Positions 1 to 10,310 are shown, counted from the stretch's first letter. The stretch is 64,000 bases of DNA from Microglena sp. YARC (GCA_022414725.1 CM039465.1:5476938-5540937); one strand, 5' to 3'. The notes: generated from the sequence alone by a model not told the origin. A program made the numbers and translations.

Positions 1-1365
1 GTGGTAACAGGGCTGTATGAGGGACATCCTAGGGACATACCAAGGGCATAGTTTACTGTGGTAACAGGGCTGTATGAGGACATCCTAGGGACATACCAAG
101 GGCATAGTTTACTGTGGTAACAGGGCTGTATGAGGACATCCTAGGGACATACCAAGGCATAGTTTACTGTGGTAACAGGGCTGTATGAGGGACATCCTAG
201 GGACATACCAAGGGCATAGTTTACTGTGGTAACAGGGCTGTATGAGGGACATCCTAGGGACATACCAAGGGCATAGTTTACTGTGGTAACAGGGCTGTAT
301 GAGGGACATCCTAGGGACATACCAAGGGCATAGTTTACTGTGGTAACAGGGCTGTATGAGGGACATCCTAGGGACATACCAAGGGCATAGTTTACTGTGG
401 TAACAGGGCTGTATGAGGGACATCCTAGGGACATACCAAGGGCATAGTTTACTGTGGTAACAGGGCTGTATGAGGGACATCCTAGGGACATACCAAGGGC
501 ATAGTTTACTGTGGTAACAGGGCTGTATGAGGGACATCCTAGGGACATACCAAGGGCATAGTTTACTGTGGTAACAGGGCTGTATGAGGGACATCCTAGG
601 GGCATACCAAGGGCATAGTTTACTGTGGTAACAGGGCTGTATGAGGGACATCCTAGGGACATACCAAGGGCATAGTTTACTGTGGTAACAGGGCTGTATG
701 AGGGACATCCTAGGGACATACCAAGGGCATAGTTTACTGTGGTAACAGGGCTGTATGAGGGACATCCTAGGGACATACCAAGGGCATAGTTTACTGTGGT
801 AACAGGGCTGTATGAGGGACATCCTAGGGGCATACCAAGGGCATAGTTTACTGTGGTAACAGGGCTGTATGAGGGACATCCTAGGGACATACCAAGGGCA
901 TAGTTTACTGTGGTAACAGGGCTGTATGAGGGACATCCTAGGGACATACCAAGGGCATAGTTTACTGTGGTAACAGGGCTGTATGAGGGACATCCTAGGG
1001 ACATACCAAGGGCATAGTTTACTGTGGTAACAGGGCTGTATGAGGGACATCCTAGGGACATACCAAGGGCATAGTTTACTGTGGTAACAGGGCTGTATGA
1101 GGGACATCCTAGGGACATACCAAGGGCATAGTTTACTGTGGTAACAGGGCTGTATGAGGGACATCCTAGGGACATACCAAGGGCATAGTTTACTGTGGTA
1201 ACAGGGCTGTATGAGGGACATCCTAGGGACATACCAAGGGCATAGTTTACTGTGGTAACAGGGCTGTATGAGGGACATCCTAGGGACATACCAAGGGCAT
1301 AGTTTACTGTGGTAACAGGGCTGTATGAGGGACATCCTAGGGACATACCAAGGGCATATTTTACT
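1..1365. repeat. 57-bp minisatellite, 24 units, cut by the window edge
   Basis: Twenty-four head-to-tail units start at 1, 58, 114, 169 and then every 57 bp to 1309. Units 2 and 3 lack one and two bases. Two units, near 601 and 830, carry GGGGCAT instead of GGGACAT. Otherwise the units are almost identical, so the array is young or homogenised. Because 57 is a multiple of 3, two minus-strand frames stay open for about 400 codons, giving 19-residue periodic translations. These are by-products of the repeat and not credible proteins. The array may continue left of the window. Confidence 0.97.
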
Positions 1366-1395
1366 GTCTGAATAATTCTATACCAGGGACTTTCT

Positions 1396-1471
1396 GGTAA
1401 AGTAGCAGCTCGTCCTCTACCGCCGTAAGATGGGGCTCCCTTAATACCATAATGCCCTAACAGGCGTTCTC
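1396..1471 (+). repeat. SINE/LINE-type 3' tail fragment
   Basis: Starts GGTAAAGTAGCAGC and ends CAGGCGTTCTC. It matches the body of the SINE at 12,807-12,980 (opposite strand) and, more loosely, the 3' end of the LINE at 40,280-40,364. No tRNA-like head is visible here, so it is a 5'-truncated copy. Confidence 0.65.
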
Positions 1472-1618
1472 TTTACTTTTTGTATGAGGGGGATCTTAGG
1501 GACATGCTAACGGCATTCTGGGGACCTACGGCACTCTTTCGTTTGGCTGACAAGGGTGCACTGTGGGTGGGAGGGGTGGGTGGGAGGGGAGGGGTGACAT
1601 AAGGGTCTAGAAAAAGGT

Positions 1619-1850
1619 GCCGAAGACCCCCCAATTTTCAGTGAGTTTTATTTTTTTAGGCGTGACGTTTGCAGCTTTTTCCACTCCTGTTCCCCACATG
1701 TGTCAACTACCTCGTCCATGTTTACTTACCCCATAATGGATGTCGGGTGTTTAATGGTTGTCCACGGTGTTCACTGGTGAGGGTGTCGAAGACCCCCCAA
1801 TTTGTGGTGAGGCTGTCGAAGACCCCCCAATTTGTAGTGAGGGTCACCTT
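1619..1850. repeat. Short direct repeats around GAAGACCCCCCAATTT
   Basis: The motif GAAGACCCCCCAATTT occurs three times (about 1622, 1789 and 1818). The last two sit 29 bp apart in tandem. The two open frames over this stretch are explained by the repeat and low-complexity sequence, so no gene is called. Confidence 0.7.
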
Positions 1851-1883
1851 TTGTTTATCAAGGCCATATTAAATCCCGTTTAT

Positions 1884-1963
1884 ATGAATGGCTCAATGGT
1901 AGACCTCGTTGAACCGATGAGGTGCCGGGTTCGTTCAAGGAGCTCTGCCATTGAGCCATTCAT
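1884..1963. repeat. Inverted pair of tRNA-like box A segments
   Basis: The 16-bp arms 1884-1899 (ATGAATGGCTCAATGG) and 1948-1963 are perfect inverted copies. The left arm with following bases reads like a tRNA D-arm or box A (TGGCTCAATGGTAGA). A GGGTTCG box-B-like core lies between the arms near 1927. It looks like two tRNA-derived SINE heads joined head to head, not a functional tRNA, because no anticodon arm can be folded. Confidence 0.5.
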
Positions 1964-1981
1964 CAAATCGAGGATTCCTCT

Positions 1982-2010
1982 CTAAACCCTAAACCCTAAA
2001 CCCTAAACCC
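1982..2010. repeat. Interstitial telomeric repeat, four CCCTAAA units
   Basis: Four uninterrupted CTAAACC units of plant/green-algal telomere type lie 54 bp upstream of the dehydrogenase exon, so probably inside its last intron or at a breakpoint joined to it. Confidence 0.9.
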
Positions 2011-2063
2011 GAGATACTACACATACTTTTTTGAAATCCAACCCCCCAACCGCTGCTGCACAG

Positions 2064-2335
2064 GTCTGTCCCTCAGTGCAGCCGCCACCTACGCCCCCAA
2101 GAACATCCGCGTCAACTGTGTAGCTCCTGGCCTGACTAGGACCCCCCTGTCCGCTCGTATCACTGGCAGCCCCGCTTCCCTGAAGGCATCTGAGAACATG
2201 CATGCTCTTAAGCGCATTGGGGATGCTGATGAGGTCGCTGCCGCTCTCGAGTTCTTCCTCAACCCTTCAAACTCCTTTATCACGGGTCAGTGCCTTGCCG
2301 TGGATGGTGGGCTGGGAAGCTTGAAGCCTCAGTAG
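2064..2335 (+). CDS. Short-chain dehydrogenase/reductase, last exon
   Basis: This is the C-terminal exon of an SDR-family NAD(P)-dependent oxidoreductase. A 3' splice site (GCTGCACAG) precedes 2064. The frame then reads about 90 residues to the TAG at 2333-2335. The segment typical of classical SDRs just after the active-site Tyr/Lys helix is clear: YAPKNIRVNCVAPGLTRTPL. The usual C-terminal motifs follow: IGDADEVAAALEFFL and SFITGQCLAVDGG. The Rossmann nucleotide-binding N-terminus (TGxxxGxG) and the YxxxK active site would be in upstream exons. None is visible between 1366 and 2063, where minisatellite and telomere repeats lie. The gene therefore either has a long last intron reaching beyond the window or is a displaced 3' fragment. 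The substrate cannot be inferred. Confidence 0.85.
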
Positions 2336-2819
2336 ACTGCTGCTGTTATTTTCAGCTACAAGCAGCAGCTTCTAGGCAGCTCCCTGAGACAGCCAGTGGG
2401 CTAAGCCCAAGGCTTTGGGGAAGTTGGTTGTGTCAGTTGCTTCCAGGTGCACTAGATTGCCTTTGGTTTCGATGAATAGCCAGCCAGGGGAGCTTCATGG
2501 AAGATGAACAGGAAAAAGAAAAGCTGTGCAGTAGACCTGCCTGCTTCAGAGTGGGTTGGTATCTCCCTAACCCCAAGTGCGCCGACCCTAAGTGCGTCTA
2601 CTCTTTTGTAGGAGTGACAATACCATTCCAACTGAATCCTTGGTGCCGCTGGTTTGTGTCGTGAGACCCACCTCCTGAGGTGAAATTCCTTTCAAAACTA
2701 AAAAAAGGACTGATGCCATCAGCCTCCAGTCATCTACTCCAGGACTTGAACTATTTTAGCCAAGATAAGAGCAGGGCAGTGTATTATCACAAGATATGCC
2801 ATCGGGTGGGGGCGGGGCA

Positions 2820-2851
<32 letters not shown>

Positions 2852-3480
2852 CTCAGGGTGAAATCAACCACTTCCTATAATGCGGTCTGATCAATTTATT
2901 CTTGATATCCCCCTAGCTGTACTTGCACAAGAGAGGACGATGCCATGTGACATGAACAGCACTGCTTTTCTTTTTGGCTACTAGTGTCAGCTTCTAGGCA
3001 GCTCCCTGACTTATCTACTGGGGTCAGCGCTGACATTTCGACAGGTATAGATCACTGATGATGGCAGTGTCCAGGTGCAGTAGACTGCATTAGGTTAGGC
3101 TGGATATGGAGGCAGGGGTGCTGCCTAGAAGCTGCGGCTCGTACTTGAAGAGATGAAACACTGGCTGGAAAGCTGACGAAACCAGCTTCCAGGTGCAAGA
3201 GGTTGCTTCCAGGTAGGATGAAGAGAGAGCCTGGGGAGCTGCCTAGAAGCTGCTGCTCTTAGCTGAAAATAAAAGCTATGATGCACGGTAGTAAAGCAAG
3301 AGGGAAGATGGTGCAGGGGCTGATAGTCGACTAGCACACTCTGCTTCACTTTTAGGCTACGCATTGCAGCTTGCACCCAGCTCCACTAGCCAGCGACTGA
3401 GTCAAGCCCGAATATTACCTCTGCCTAGGATTGTCTGTCATTAGGGCTTTCAGGAGCAGTAGCTAGCTTCAGGTTTGGCC
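2336..3480. repeat. No gene; dispersed repeat copies in both orientations
   Basis: After the dehydrogenase stop codon, a short motif (CTTCTAGGCAGCTCCCTGA) recurs near 2370 and 2990 on the plus strand and near 3125 and 3240 on the minus strand, often next to TTTTCAGCTA. A related version lies near 6830. It behaves like a small interspersed element in both orientations. I see no coding exon here. Confidence 0.5.
2821..2851. repeat. Poly-G tract, 31 nt
   Basis: Uninterrupted run of 31 G, preceded by a G-rich lead-in. One of several very long G or C homopolymers in this window. Confidence 0.95.
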
Positions 3481-5180
3481 CAAGGGTGGTTGAAAGGAGC
3501 TGCCTTCAAGCTATACGCAGCCCCAAAAATAATCTTCACTATGTTTGGTTTTGTGCGGCGCATCGCAAATGGAGCAACTTGGTGCAACCCCAGTGCGAAG
3601 CGCAGCCTCCCAAACCCTGCGGAGCGCCAAGTGTGGAGCTATGGGGATTTGGGGGAGGAGTTCCTGACTAGTTCAGTTGGACAATCATTCATTGAAACGG
3701 GATTCCAGGTCAGAGGACCCCAATAATAAATACATTGGGTCCAGAGGTTGTGACCCGATGACTAGAATCATGTACAACTGTAAAATGTAGAGCATTAAAT
3801 ATGTATCATATGGAATTTGTGTCGATAATAATGCTTGCTTGTTTGCTGAATTATTGCCTTTTGTTGTCGGATGTTTTGGAAGAACCCTCCCAGAGGTCGT
3901 GGAGCGGGCTTGCCTTGGGCTACCAGTGGCCTGTCGATGACTAAGCAATGTAATGAAATAACTTATGAGGGGAGTTGGGCATTTTTTACGAGTATTTTTA
4001 ATTTGGATCAACTTCGAATTCAAATTGCTTGCCATGCTCACAAATTTAAATTTGGGGAAATAAATGGAGGATTGCATCAGGGTAGTGCAGGATGCAGCGT
4101 CCTGCGCTAAGGGACGCAACATGGGGAGTGTCCGTTGTGTCGCAGACGAAACATGGGAGGGTCCATTGCGTCCCAGACGCAGGTTCAGGATGTTGGTTGC
4201 GTCTCACCCATCAGTTGATTGGCCCACCACCACTCCATTTCCGTGGGCTACGGGTTATGTTGATAGTAGGAAGCAGCCTACAGGTGGAACTACGTCCCAA
4301 GAAGCAAACTACCGAATTAGAGTGCGTCCCAGGACGCAAACCCTGGGGTCCGTCTGATGTACCCTGGACTGCACCAAGTTCACACTGAAGCTCTCTGCCA
4401 CTAGTTCGTGTGTCCATAGACCTCCTTAATTGAAAAAGGAAAACTTTGACTTCAACTTGGTTACAGTTGAAACAACACCACTACCCGTCCCTGTGCCTGC
4501 TGCTGCAAATCTTCTTGCGATTTGTAGGGTTTTATTTAACTTGCCTACCAACTCCTGCTTTCGTTATTCAGACGCATCTTCGGCCTAGTGGCTATTCTCT
4601 ATGGTTTGCGTGGGTATCGCACAGTGGGTCGAACTGTCTTCTGCAGACGATTAGATTCCTGAAGGGGATAGAACCGTGCAACAATTCTGCATCGTCAGCT
4701 ACCATCCTTACTCACCATTGACGGGCATGCTGTTGGTCGACATCCTCGGGCAGATAAGTGGCTGATAGAGAGATCCGGTGGATACTTCCACTGGATTCAG
4801 GTGGAGGGTATGCTGTTAACGAGCGTGGGCTGGTGCTCGCTGGGAGAATCTATGGAATGCGAATGAGACGAGGAGTCGGGTCCTCAGTTCTCAACTAGGG
4901 AAGATAAATGGGGGCAACTGTAAGAACCGATCAACCAACCGGGTAGGGCGTACCAGGATTAGCCGTATTGTTACGCTTGTAACCAACCCCATCGACGTTT
5001 CTGGCGAATTTCATCTTCCATACCGCACCATTTCTGCACAAACTAGGCTGAGCGTGTCCTCTACCCTCTCAGTTTTCTTCATGTCTAAGGCCAGGCACGG
5101 TGGTCGCGTGAGATCGGCACTAGGTCCGGCCCCACTTGGTGATCTATAACCGGGATGCGACGTTTAAATGGTGAAGTCAT
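3481..5180. other. No recognisable gene or element
   Basis: Open frames here are short, overlap on both strands and resemble no known family. A loose cluster of GTCCCAGACGCA-like motifs lies at 4120-4345. I cannot support a feature beyond that. Confidence 0.4.
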
Positions 5181-5183
5181 CGG

Positions 5184-5475
5184 ACCAAGTTGAAAGTTTG
5201 GTTTGGGTAGCCACATGGCATACTTGGGGGGGTGCATTGAGTACACACAAATGTGGGCGGGGAGGTCTGGATATGCCTCATGGACACCATGTGTGATTCT
5301 AATCTTGGTATGCCCAAATAGGGCTGCTTAGGTAGGGTAATCTGGCACATACTAGCAAGTGTGTGGCCCAGGGCACACATCTGGCAGCTCTACCTATCAT
5401 GTATGTGTACTCCATGCATGCCCCAAACATGCCATGTGGCTACCCAAACAAAGCTTGCAACTTGGTCCGTTCACT
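5184..5475. repeat. Fold-back element with about 55-bp imperfect inverted arms
   Basis: The arms 5184-5240 and 5418-5475 are imperfect reverse complements sharing CGGACCAAGTTG and TTTGGGTAGCCACATGGCAT, with about 175 bp between them. This is MITE-like or fold-back architecture. No target-site duplication could be fixed, so the transposon superfamily is unknown. Confidence 0.6.
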
Positions 5476-5806
5476 TTCATTTTTATAAGCTATAGTCTAG
5501 TGGCGTGTGTGCAATGTCAATAGCCTATTCACATTCCATTTGGGGCATGGGGAGAGAAGGCTCAGCTTACAGAAGGATGGACATGCAACACGACATTAAA
5601 TTACTTGTAAAAGGTCCTAACTGCAAACCATATCCAATGGGATGTATCCTTCTTCACATAGGATATACAAAATTAAATAGAAATACGGGTAATCCTGGTC
5701 CAGCCTAGGGCAACTGATCTGCTCCAACGGGCGGTTCGTACCGTTGGGTCATTACAGCTAGGGTCTACGGTTGACTCTCCCAACTCCTGGTTGTTGGTCG
5801 GCTCCC

Positions 5807-6474
5807 TTAGAGGTCGTTCACACGGGACAGGTTTGGGTTTGGGTTTGGTTTGATGTTAACCTGCCGCGTCAGAGGGGGTTAGCCGAAGATTAGCCGAGGT
5901 TAGCCCAAACCCGCCCAAACCCATGAATTTCGTTCGGACGGCATTCTAGAGCTTCTTGTCAGTTGGAAAAGTTTGAACATTTTGAATTGCCGATCCGCAG
6001 CAGGAGCGCTCAAATCAAGCAGGCTCTGGCAGTAATGTGAGGAAGGCGGAAACTGCGTCTCCTCATACTGCGTATCACGCTGCTACTGCTGCATCTCATG
6101 CTGGCGTGGATCTGCAGGGGAAGGGCCATCCTGTTCGGACCCCTCCATAACAGCGCAGTGAATATTATAGATGGGGCGAAAGGATTATGAAAAAAGTGCG
6201 CCAGAAGGAAATGCGGCGAAATTTATCGCAACAGAAACAACGAACAACACGTGCGCGACATAACCATAACCAGCGCCCAAACTTGGGGGGGGGGGCGGGG
6301 GGGGGGGGGGGGGGGGGAAGTTTGGTTTTTGGTTAGGTTAGCATTTGGGTTACCGAATTTGACCAAACCGCGTCAACTTTGTCCCGTGTGAACGAAAAAA
6401 GGTTTGGATGTACGACAGAAACGCCCAACTAACCCGTAACCCAGCCCCAAACCTGTCTCGTCTGACCGACCTCT
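5807..6474. mobile_element. Nested MITE-like element with inverted termini
   Basis: The left end (5807) begins TTAGAGGTCGTTCACACG, continues GGACAGGTTTGGG, and is matched in inverse orientation at about 6430-6474. A second inverted copy of the CGTTCACACGGGACA core ends near 6399, so the structure is nested or has a duplicated end. The GTTCACAC start with flanking TTA/TAA recalls PIF/Harbinger MITEs, but a direct-repeat target duplication is not clear. No transposase is encoded. Confidence 0.5.
6285..6317. repeat. Poly-G tract interrupted by one C
   Basis: Eleven G, one C and twenty-one G inside the MITE-like element. Confidence 0.95.
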
Positions 6475-6582
6475 AACCCAAACGTGGGGTGGGGGGGGCA
6501 CGTTTGGGTTTGGGTTTGGGTTAGCATTTGGTTAACTAATTTGACCCAAACGCGTTTAGGGTTTAAGGTTGAGGGATTAGGA

Positions 6583-6642
6583 TTTAGGGTTTAGGGTTTA
6601 GGGTTTAGGGTTTAGGGTTTCCCCCTAAACCCTAAACCCTAG
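6583..6642. repeat. Head-to-head telomeric repeats
   Basis: Five exact TTTAGGG units (6583-6617) plus TTT run directly into about three CCCTAAA units (6621-6642). Degenerate TTTAGGG-like sequence extends left to about 6553. G-strand followed by C-strand in the 5' to 3' direction is the orientation expected from end-to-end joining of two telomeres. Confidence 0.9.
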
Positions 6643-6985
6643 TTAGCAAAAAATCCATGTTTGAAGGGAATGTAGAGGGGAAATCTCCATGACTTCCTCA
6701 TGTAAGCCATTCATGAAGTCACAATAATATTGAAAGTGTCTATTTCAAGAAAAGCTGAGATTTGCAGGATCCGCGGATTGTTTTAGTATAGTTGAACACA
6801 CACATCAACATATTACACATGGCAGCTTCTATGCAGCTCCCCTTGCTGACTATTCAGCCAAACCTAAAGCAAGCTAGTGCTCCGGGGGGGCGTGTTGCTG
6901 GCGTACATGAATTATGCCTTGCTGCTGGCTAAGTGGCACTCCAAATGGTGCCTGAACCAAGCACCTGGTGTTCTTCGTAGGTGAG

Positions 6986-7170
6986 CAGGGTACTCCAAAG
7001 CGCGCGCGGCAGCGCGATTTCGCGCATGTCTTTTTAGCCCAATTGCGCGTTTCGCGCGGTTTATCAACCCCCTGTGGGCGCAGCGCGCAGTTTTTGCAAC
7101 ATAAAGCGCTGACCAATTTGACGTTGGTGCGCTTTAAGCGCTGACCAATTTGACAAAATGAAGTACCCTG
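6986..7170. mobile_element. hAT-type MITE, 185 bp, with 8-bp target duplication
   Basis: The element begins CAGGGTACTCCA and ends with the inverse of CAGGGTACTTCA, giving 12-bp terminal inverted repeats. It is flanked by a perfect 8-bp direct repeat TAGGTGAG (6978-6985 and 7171-7178). CAGGG termini with 8-bp duplications are diagnostic of the hAT superfamily. The interior is rich in GCGC palindromes and codes for nothing. Full relatives lie at 20,653-20,847 and 53,686-53,882, and a fragment at 9096-9164. Confidence 0.9.
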
Positions 7171-7423
7171 TAGGTGAGGGAGTCCCATCATCATACTCAT
7201 CCAAGGCGGGCCTCTTCTTTGATGGAGACATAAAATCCTGCACCAACGTTTTAGCTGCTTTCTCCTCCAGCTTAGGGCAGGCTGACATGTGCTGACCGTA
7301 GGTTCTTGCTAATTAAAATAACCACGGTGAGCAGCTCTTGATAGCGGTGGTTGGGGAAAACAAAAAAGTGATTTGTTCTAGTTTACATTTTCTGGCCGTT
7401 TCTGGTAATAATTTTTTATTACT

Positions 7424-7483
7424 GCCGAAGACGGCGAGCAGCCAAATTGCTGGCTGAAGCTATGTAACCAAGTTCAAGTTCTT
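7424..7483 (+). repeat. Dispersed 3'-end motif with CAAGTT tail, copy 1
   Basis: GACGGCGAGCAGCCAAATTGCT, continuing GGCTGAAGC and ending in CAAGTT repeats, recurs at 7987-8060, 28,636-28,693 and 61,531-61,589. A conserved hairpin-forming segment followed by a short tandem tail is typical of LINE/SINE 3' ends. Confidence 0.6.
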
Positions 7484-7986
7484 GATAGCGGTGCTTCCCA
7501 TGAATTGGCCGATTCCTATTATTATAGTATTGCGTGCGATTCTGGTGCGACACAGTCAAGTGAGGCATAAAACCACGCCGACATGCGTGCCCTGATTACG
7601 GTTATAAGCTGCACGCCAGTGGACGAAGCCTAACACCAATGGTCGTGAAAGGAGTTGGGGGGATGACAAGGACGTTTACATCATGACGCGCTTGAAAATA
7701 CCCTAACACACACAGATTATGCATGGCCTGTGATGCGCACACACTAATACGTAACACCAGGGGCTCATGCAAGCTGTACTTATGCTTCAAACACACTCGC
7801 TCACGCGCGCACACACACACACACACAAACGGGGTGGGGGTGGGGGGGCATCGTGCCATGTATACAAGCTTGCATGATAATTAGGGGACTGGTGCAATGT
7901 AGGCACACATAGGCACAAGACACACAGTGGCACATGAGTAAGTGCTTATCACTGCCAAATGATCAACTCTTCTTAGTTGAACCTTT
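7484..7986. other. No gene; one CA microsatellite
   Basis: A short (CA)n stretch lies at 7807-7828, followed by a G-rich run. No coding potential is recognised between the two CAAGTT-tailed repeat copies. Confidence 0.4.
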
Positions 7987-8060
7987 TTTTATTGCCCAAG
8001 GCGGCAAGCAGTCAAATTGCTGGCTGAAGATATGTAACCAAGTCCAAGTTCAAGTTAGTT
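7987..8060 (+). repeat. Dispersed 3'-end motif with CAAGTT tail, copy 2
   Basis: Same family as 7424-7483, with a few substitutions. It ends in AAGTCCAAGTTCAAGTT. Confidence 0.6.
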
Positions 8061-8127
8061 GAACATCATAGAAATTTCCAAGACTTAGACCCCACAATGT
8101 TAGCCCCCTTGAATCGGTTAAAGTTGT

Positions 8128-8437
8128 TTGTCCTTGGGACACCAGGCTGGCTACCTAAGTTGTATGTTACCTACATGACTACATGCTAGCTCCAGCATGC
8201 CCAATGCATGGTATACATGTACTTAATATGTCTGGACTTCACTTATATCTCAAGCCTTTGTCCAGATGTGCATTCTCTTTGTGTGTTGTGTCTGTGTTCT
8301 CGACAAATCCTTTGGTCCAACCGAAAGGTTACCATCTTGGATCTCCACAGGCACCCGGCTAAAGCCAGTGGTGATGTTGTTAGCTTTGGGCTGTTGATAC
8401 CCATCCATACATTGATTTTGTTTCTCTCCCACAGAAG
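8128..8437 (+). repeat. Dispersed element, copy with a single 36-bp unit
   Basis: Begins with one copy of the TGTCCTTGGGA(C/T)(A/G)CCAGG unit and continues through TTCTCGACAAATCCTTTGG and GTTGATACCCATCC to ATTGATTTTGTT. The same sequence, with the unit expanded, occurs at 10,707-11,178. The family is unknown and there is no coding capacity. Confidence 0.75.
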
Positions 8438-8749
8438 CTTTCTCCCTACATCTGCATAACCAGACCCGGACTGCACAAGTCTAGAGGGAAAAGTTAGAAG
8501 TGTCCTAGCCTATGCTATGAATGGACTGAAAGAGTCCTTATTTCATGCTTAAGGGTTGCCCCTCATGGGAGAAACATTAGTGAGCTCTGGTGTAGTTTTG
8601 TTCTGAAATTAGTAAGCTCCGGTGTACTGATGTTCTGAAATGAACGTTTTACTACTACCTCGTTTCAAAGTCCTACTCGTTTCAACTCTTGACCACGATA
8701 AATCTTCCCCGTCACACATGACTTCCTTGGTCTCAATGAGAGCCAAGAA

Positions 8750-9310
8750 TTGAGGGGAGGGTTATGGAATGGCCACTATAAATCTTCCCCTTTGCACATA
8801 TATCCCAAGGGGCACTCACACACAAACTCACACACATTCAGACAGAAATGGTGGTGGTGATGGGGTCTCAACGAGTGCCATGAATTGGGGGGAGGGTTAT
8901 GGGATGGCTACTGCCATCCCTTGTGACGCGGATCGGTCTCCCGTGTCCTCTATGTAGTGCTGGGTAACCTACAGTACCCATATGTTAGGGTTTCCCAAAC
9001 ACACGCAACTGATTCCTTGTGAAGCTAACTGAATATACTGTTTCATCTCAGCACTACTTTTGTTGTCGCAGGATCACCCCAGACTTAAGACTTTGGAAAC
9101 GCGCAGTGGGGCTCAAAAAGTGTGCGCGAAATCGTGCTGCCGCGCACGCTTTGTAGTACCATGCTTGTGCAGCTATATGAATATACTGTTTCATTCCAGC
9201 ACTAGTATTGTAGTCTTAGGATCTCCCCCACACTTTGGATTATATGAATCCCTGGAACTTAATGAGTGCCCGGGATTGGGGGGAGTGTTATGGGATGACT
9301 CATGTCATCT
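8750..9310 (+). mobile_element. Copia-type LTR fragments
   Basis: Three stretches resemble a purine tract followed by an LTR start, G-rich then (T)GTTATGGGATG, at about 8755, 8885 and 9272. Shared LTR-like interior (GTAGTGCTGG, CCTGCAGTA) and end-like segments (GAATATACTGTTTCAT near 9030 and 9178) recur. They lie directly upstream of the copia Gag-protease remnant, so they are probably its broken LTRs. Confidence 0.5.
9096..9164. mobile_element. hAT MITE fragment (right half)
   Basis: Matches the right half of the 20,653-20,847 element, from AAACGCGCAGTGGGGCTC to TTTGTAGTACCATG. The left half is missing. Confidence 0.75.
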
Positions 9311-9363
9311 CGTGTAGTGCTGGATACCCTGCAGTACAATCTGCAAGCTATACCTTCTGAGCT

Positions 9364-10310
9364 ATGCATTCGCACTGGCCCAGCAATTCAAAATGTCTGG
9401 AAGCTGCTCTGACCAAACCATCAACATGTTCAACTCTGCTACCTCTTTCACCGCCTGTGCAACCTTCCTACTGGGGTTCGCATCAGCATGGATCAACACG
9501 ATATAATTGTTCTCGAAGCGCCTGGTCAACTACCACCTCCAAGTGAGCAGTCCTTTCTGTCTATCGACACCCCACCCACCCACCCGCCCACTCAACACCA
9601 ACCGCTCCCACTCTATAGGAACCGCCTAGCTCACCCACGATTCCGCGCTGTAATAACAACCCAAGGACATCAACACTGCCTCACAATTGTGAAGATGGCA
9701 TATGACCAAGCCTTCACACATAAGTAGGATTAAATGCCTACCTAAGGTTTTCTATGTCTGAACTGCGGAGGCATCGGCCATCTACATACCGTATGCCCTA
9801 GTAAGAGGACTCAGACTCCAGGTTTGAGGGGACGGAGTCGCTAGTTTTCCATGATGCCCACAAGCTCACTCAATGCTGGGTAGTTGATACTAATGCCACC
9901 CCCTATGCCACTGGAAACAAATCTCTTCTCACACATATGATTGCCCTTCCAAAACCCATTATTATCCGGACTGCAGGTCCCCTCCCCTCCCCTCACAATC
10001 ACCCACACGGGACGGGCTTACATAGAGAGTGTAAAGAAGCACCCCATAGCCCTCAATGACAAATCAATCCCACCATCTCCCGACACACCCAATCTCCTGT
10101 CAGTCAACAAAGTTCGATGAACAAACACCAAGCTTCCCATCTCCTGCAAACCAGGCGGTCTGTTCGAGTTCCTACTCAACGATGAATTCTTGCTCAAAGC
10201 CAATAAGCTAAACAATCTGTTTGTCGTCCCAACCCACACACCTGACCCTGCATTCCTTTCTGCCCCTGAATATTCCCTCACAGCTGTGACCAGGACCACC
10301 CATAAAACTG
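9364..10310 (+). pseudogene. Decayed copia Gag-protease
   Basis: Remnant of a Ty1/copia polyprotein. A CCHC zinc knuckle is readable from 9755 (CLNCGGIGHLHTVC, spacing CX2CX4HX4C), in a frame closed by stops on its 5' side. About 120 bp later the aspartic-protease region appears as WVVDTNATPYATG, where the catalytic DSG has become DTN. Next come TPNLLSVNKV, the protease C-terminal signature, and a short lead into the GAG-pre-integrase domain (NNLFVVPTHT). Several stops and frame changes separate these blocks, so it is not functional. The sequence differs from copia elements A and B, so it is a different family. Confidence 0.75.

Noticed and set aside
109..1346. Two 400-residue repeat proteins on the minus strand
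   Set aside because: They are two frames of one 57-bp repeat with no start context, splice sites or domain.
1..1365. CRISPR-like array
   Set aside because: Units are contiguous and identical, with no unique spacers, and the genome is eukaryotic. It is a minisatellite.
4905..5760. A single transposon bounded by ACCAGGATTASCCGTATT inverted ends near 4960 and 5690
   Set aside because: Only about 18 bp match and the surrounding arms do not align, so this could be chance.
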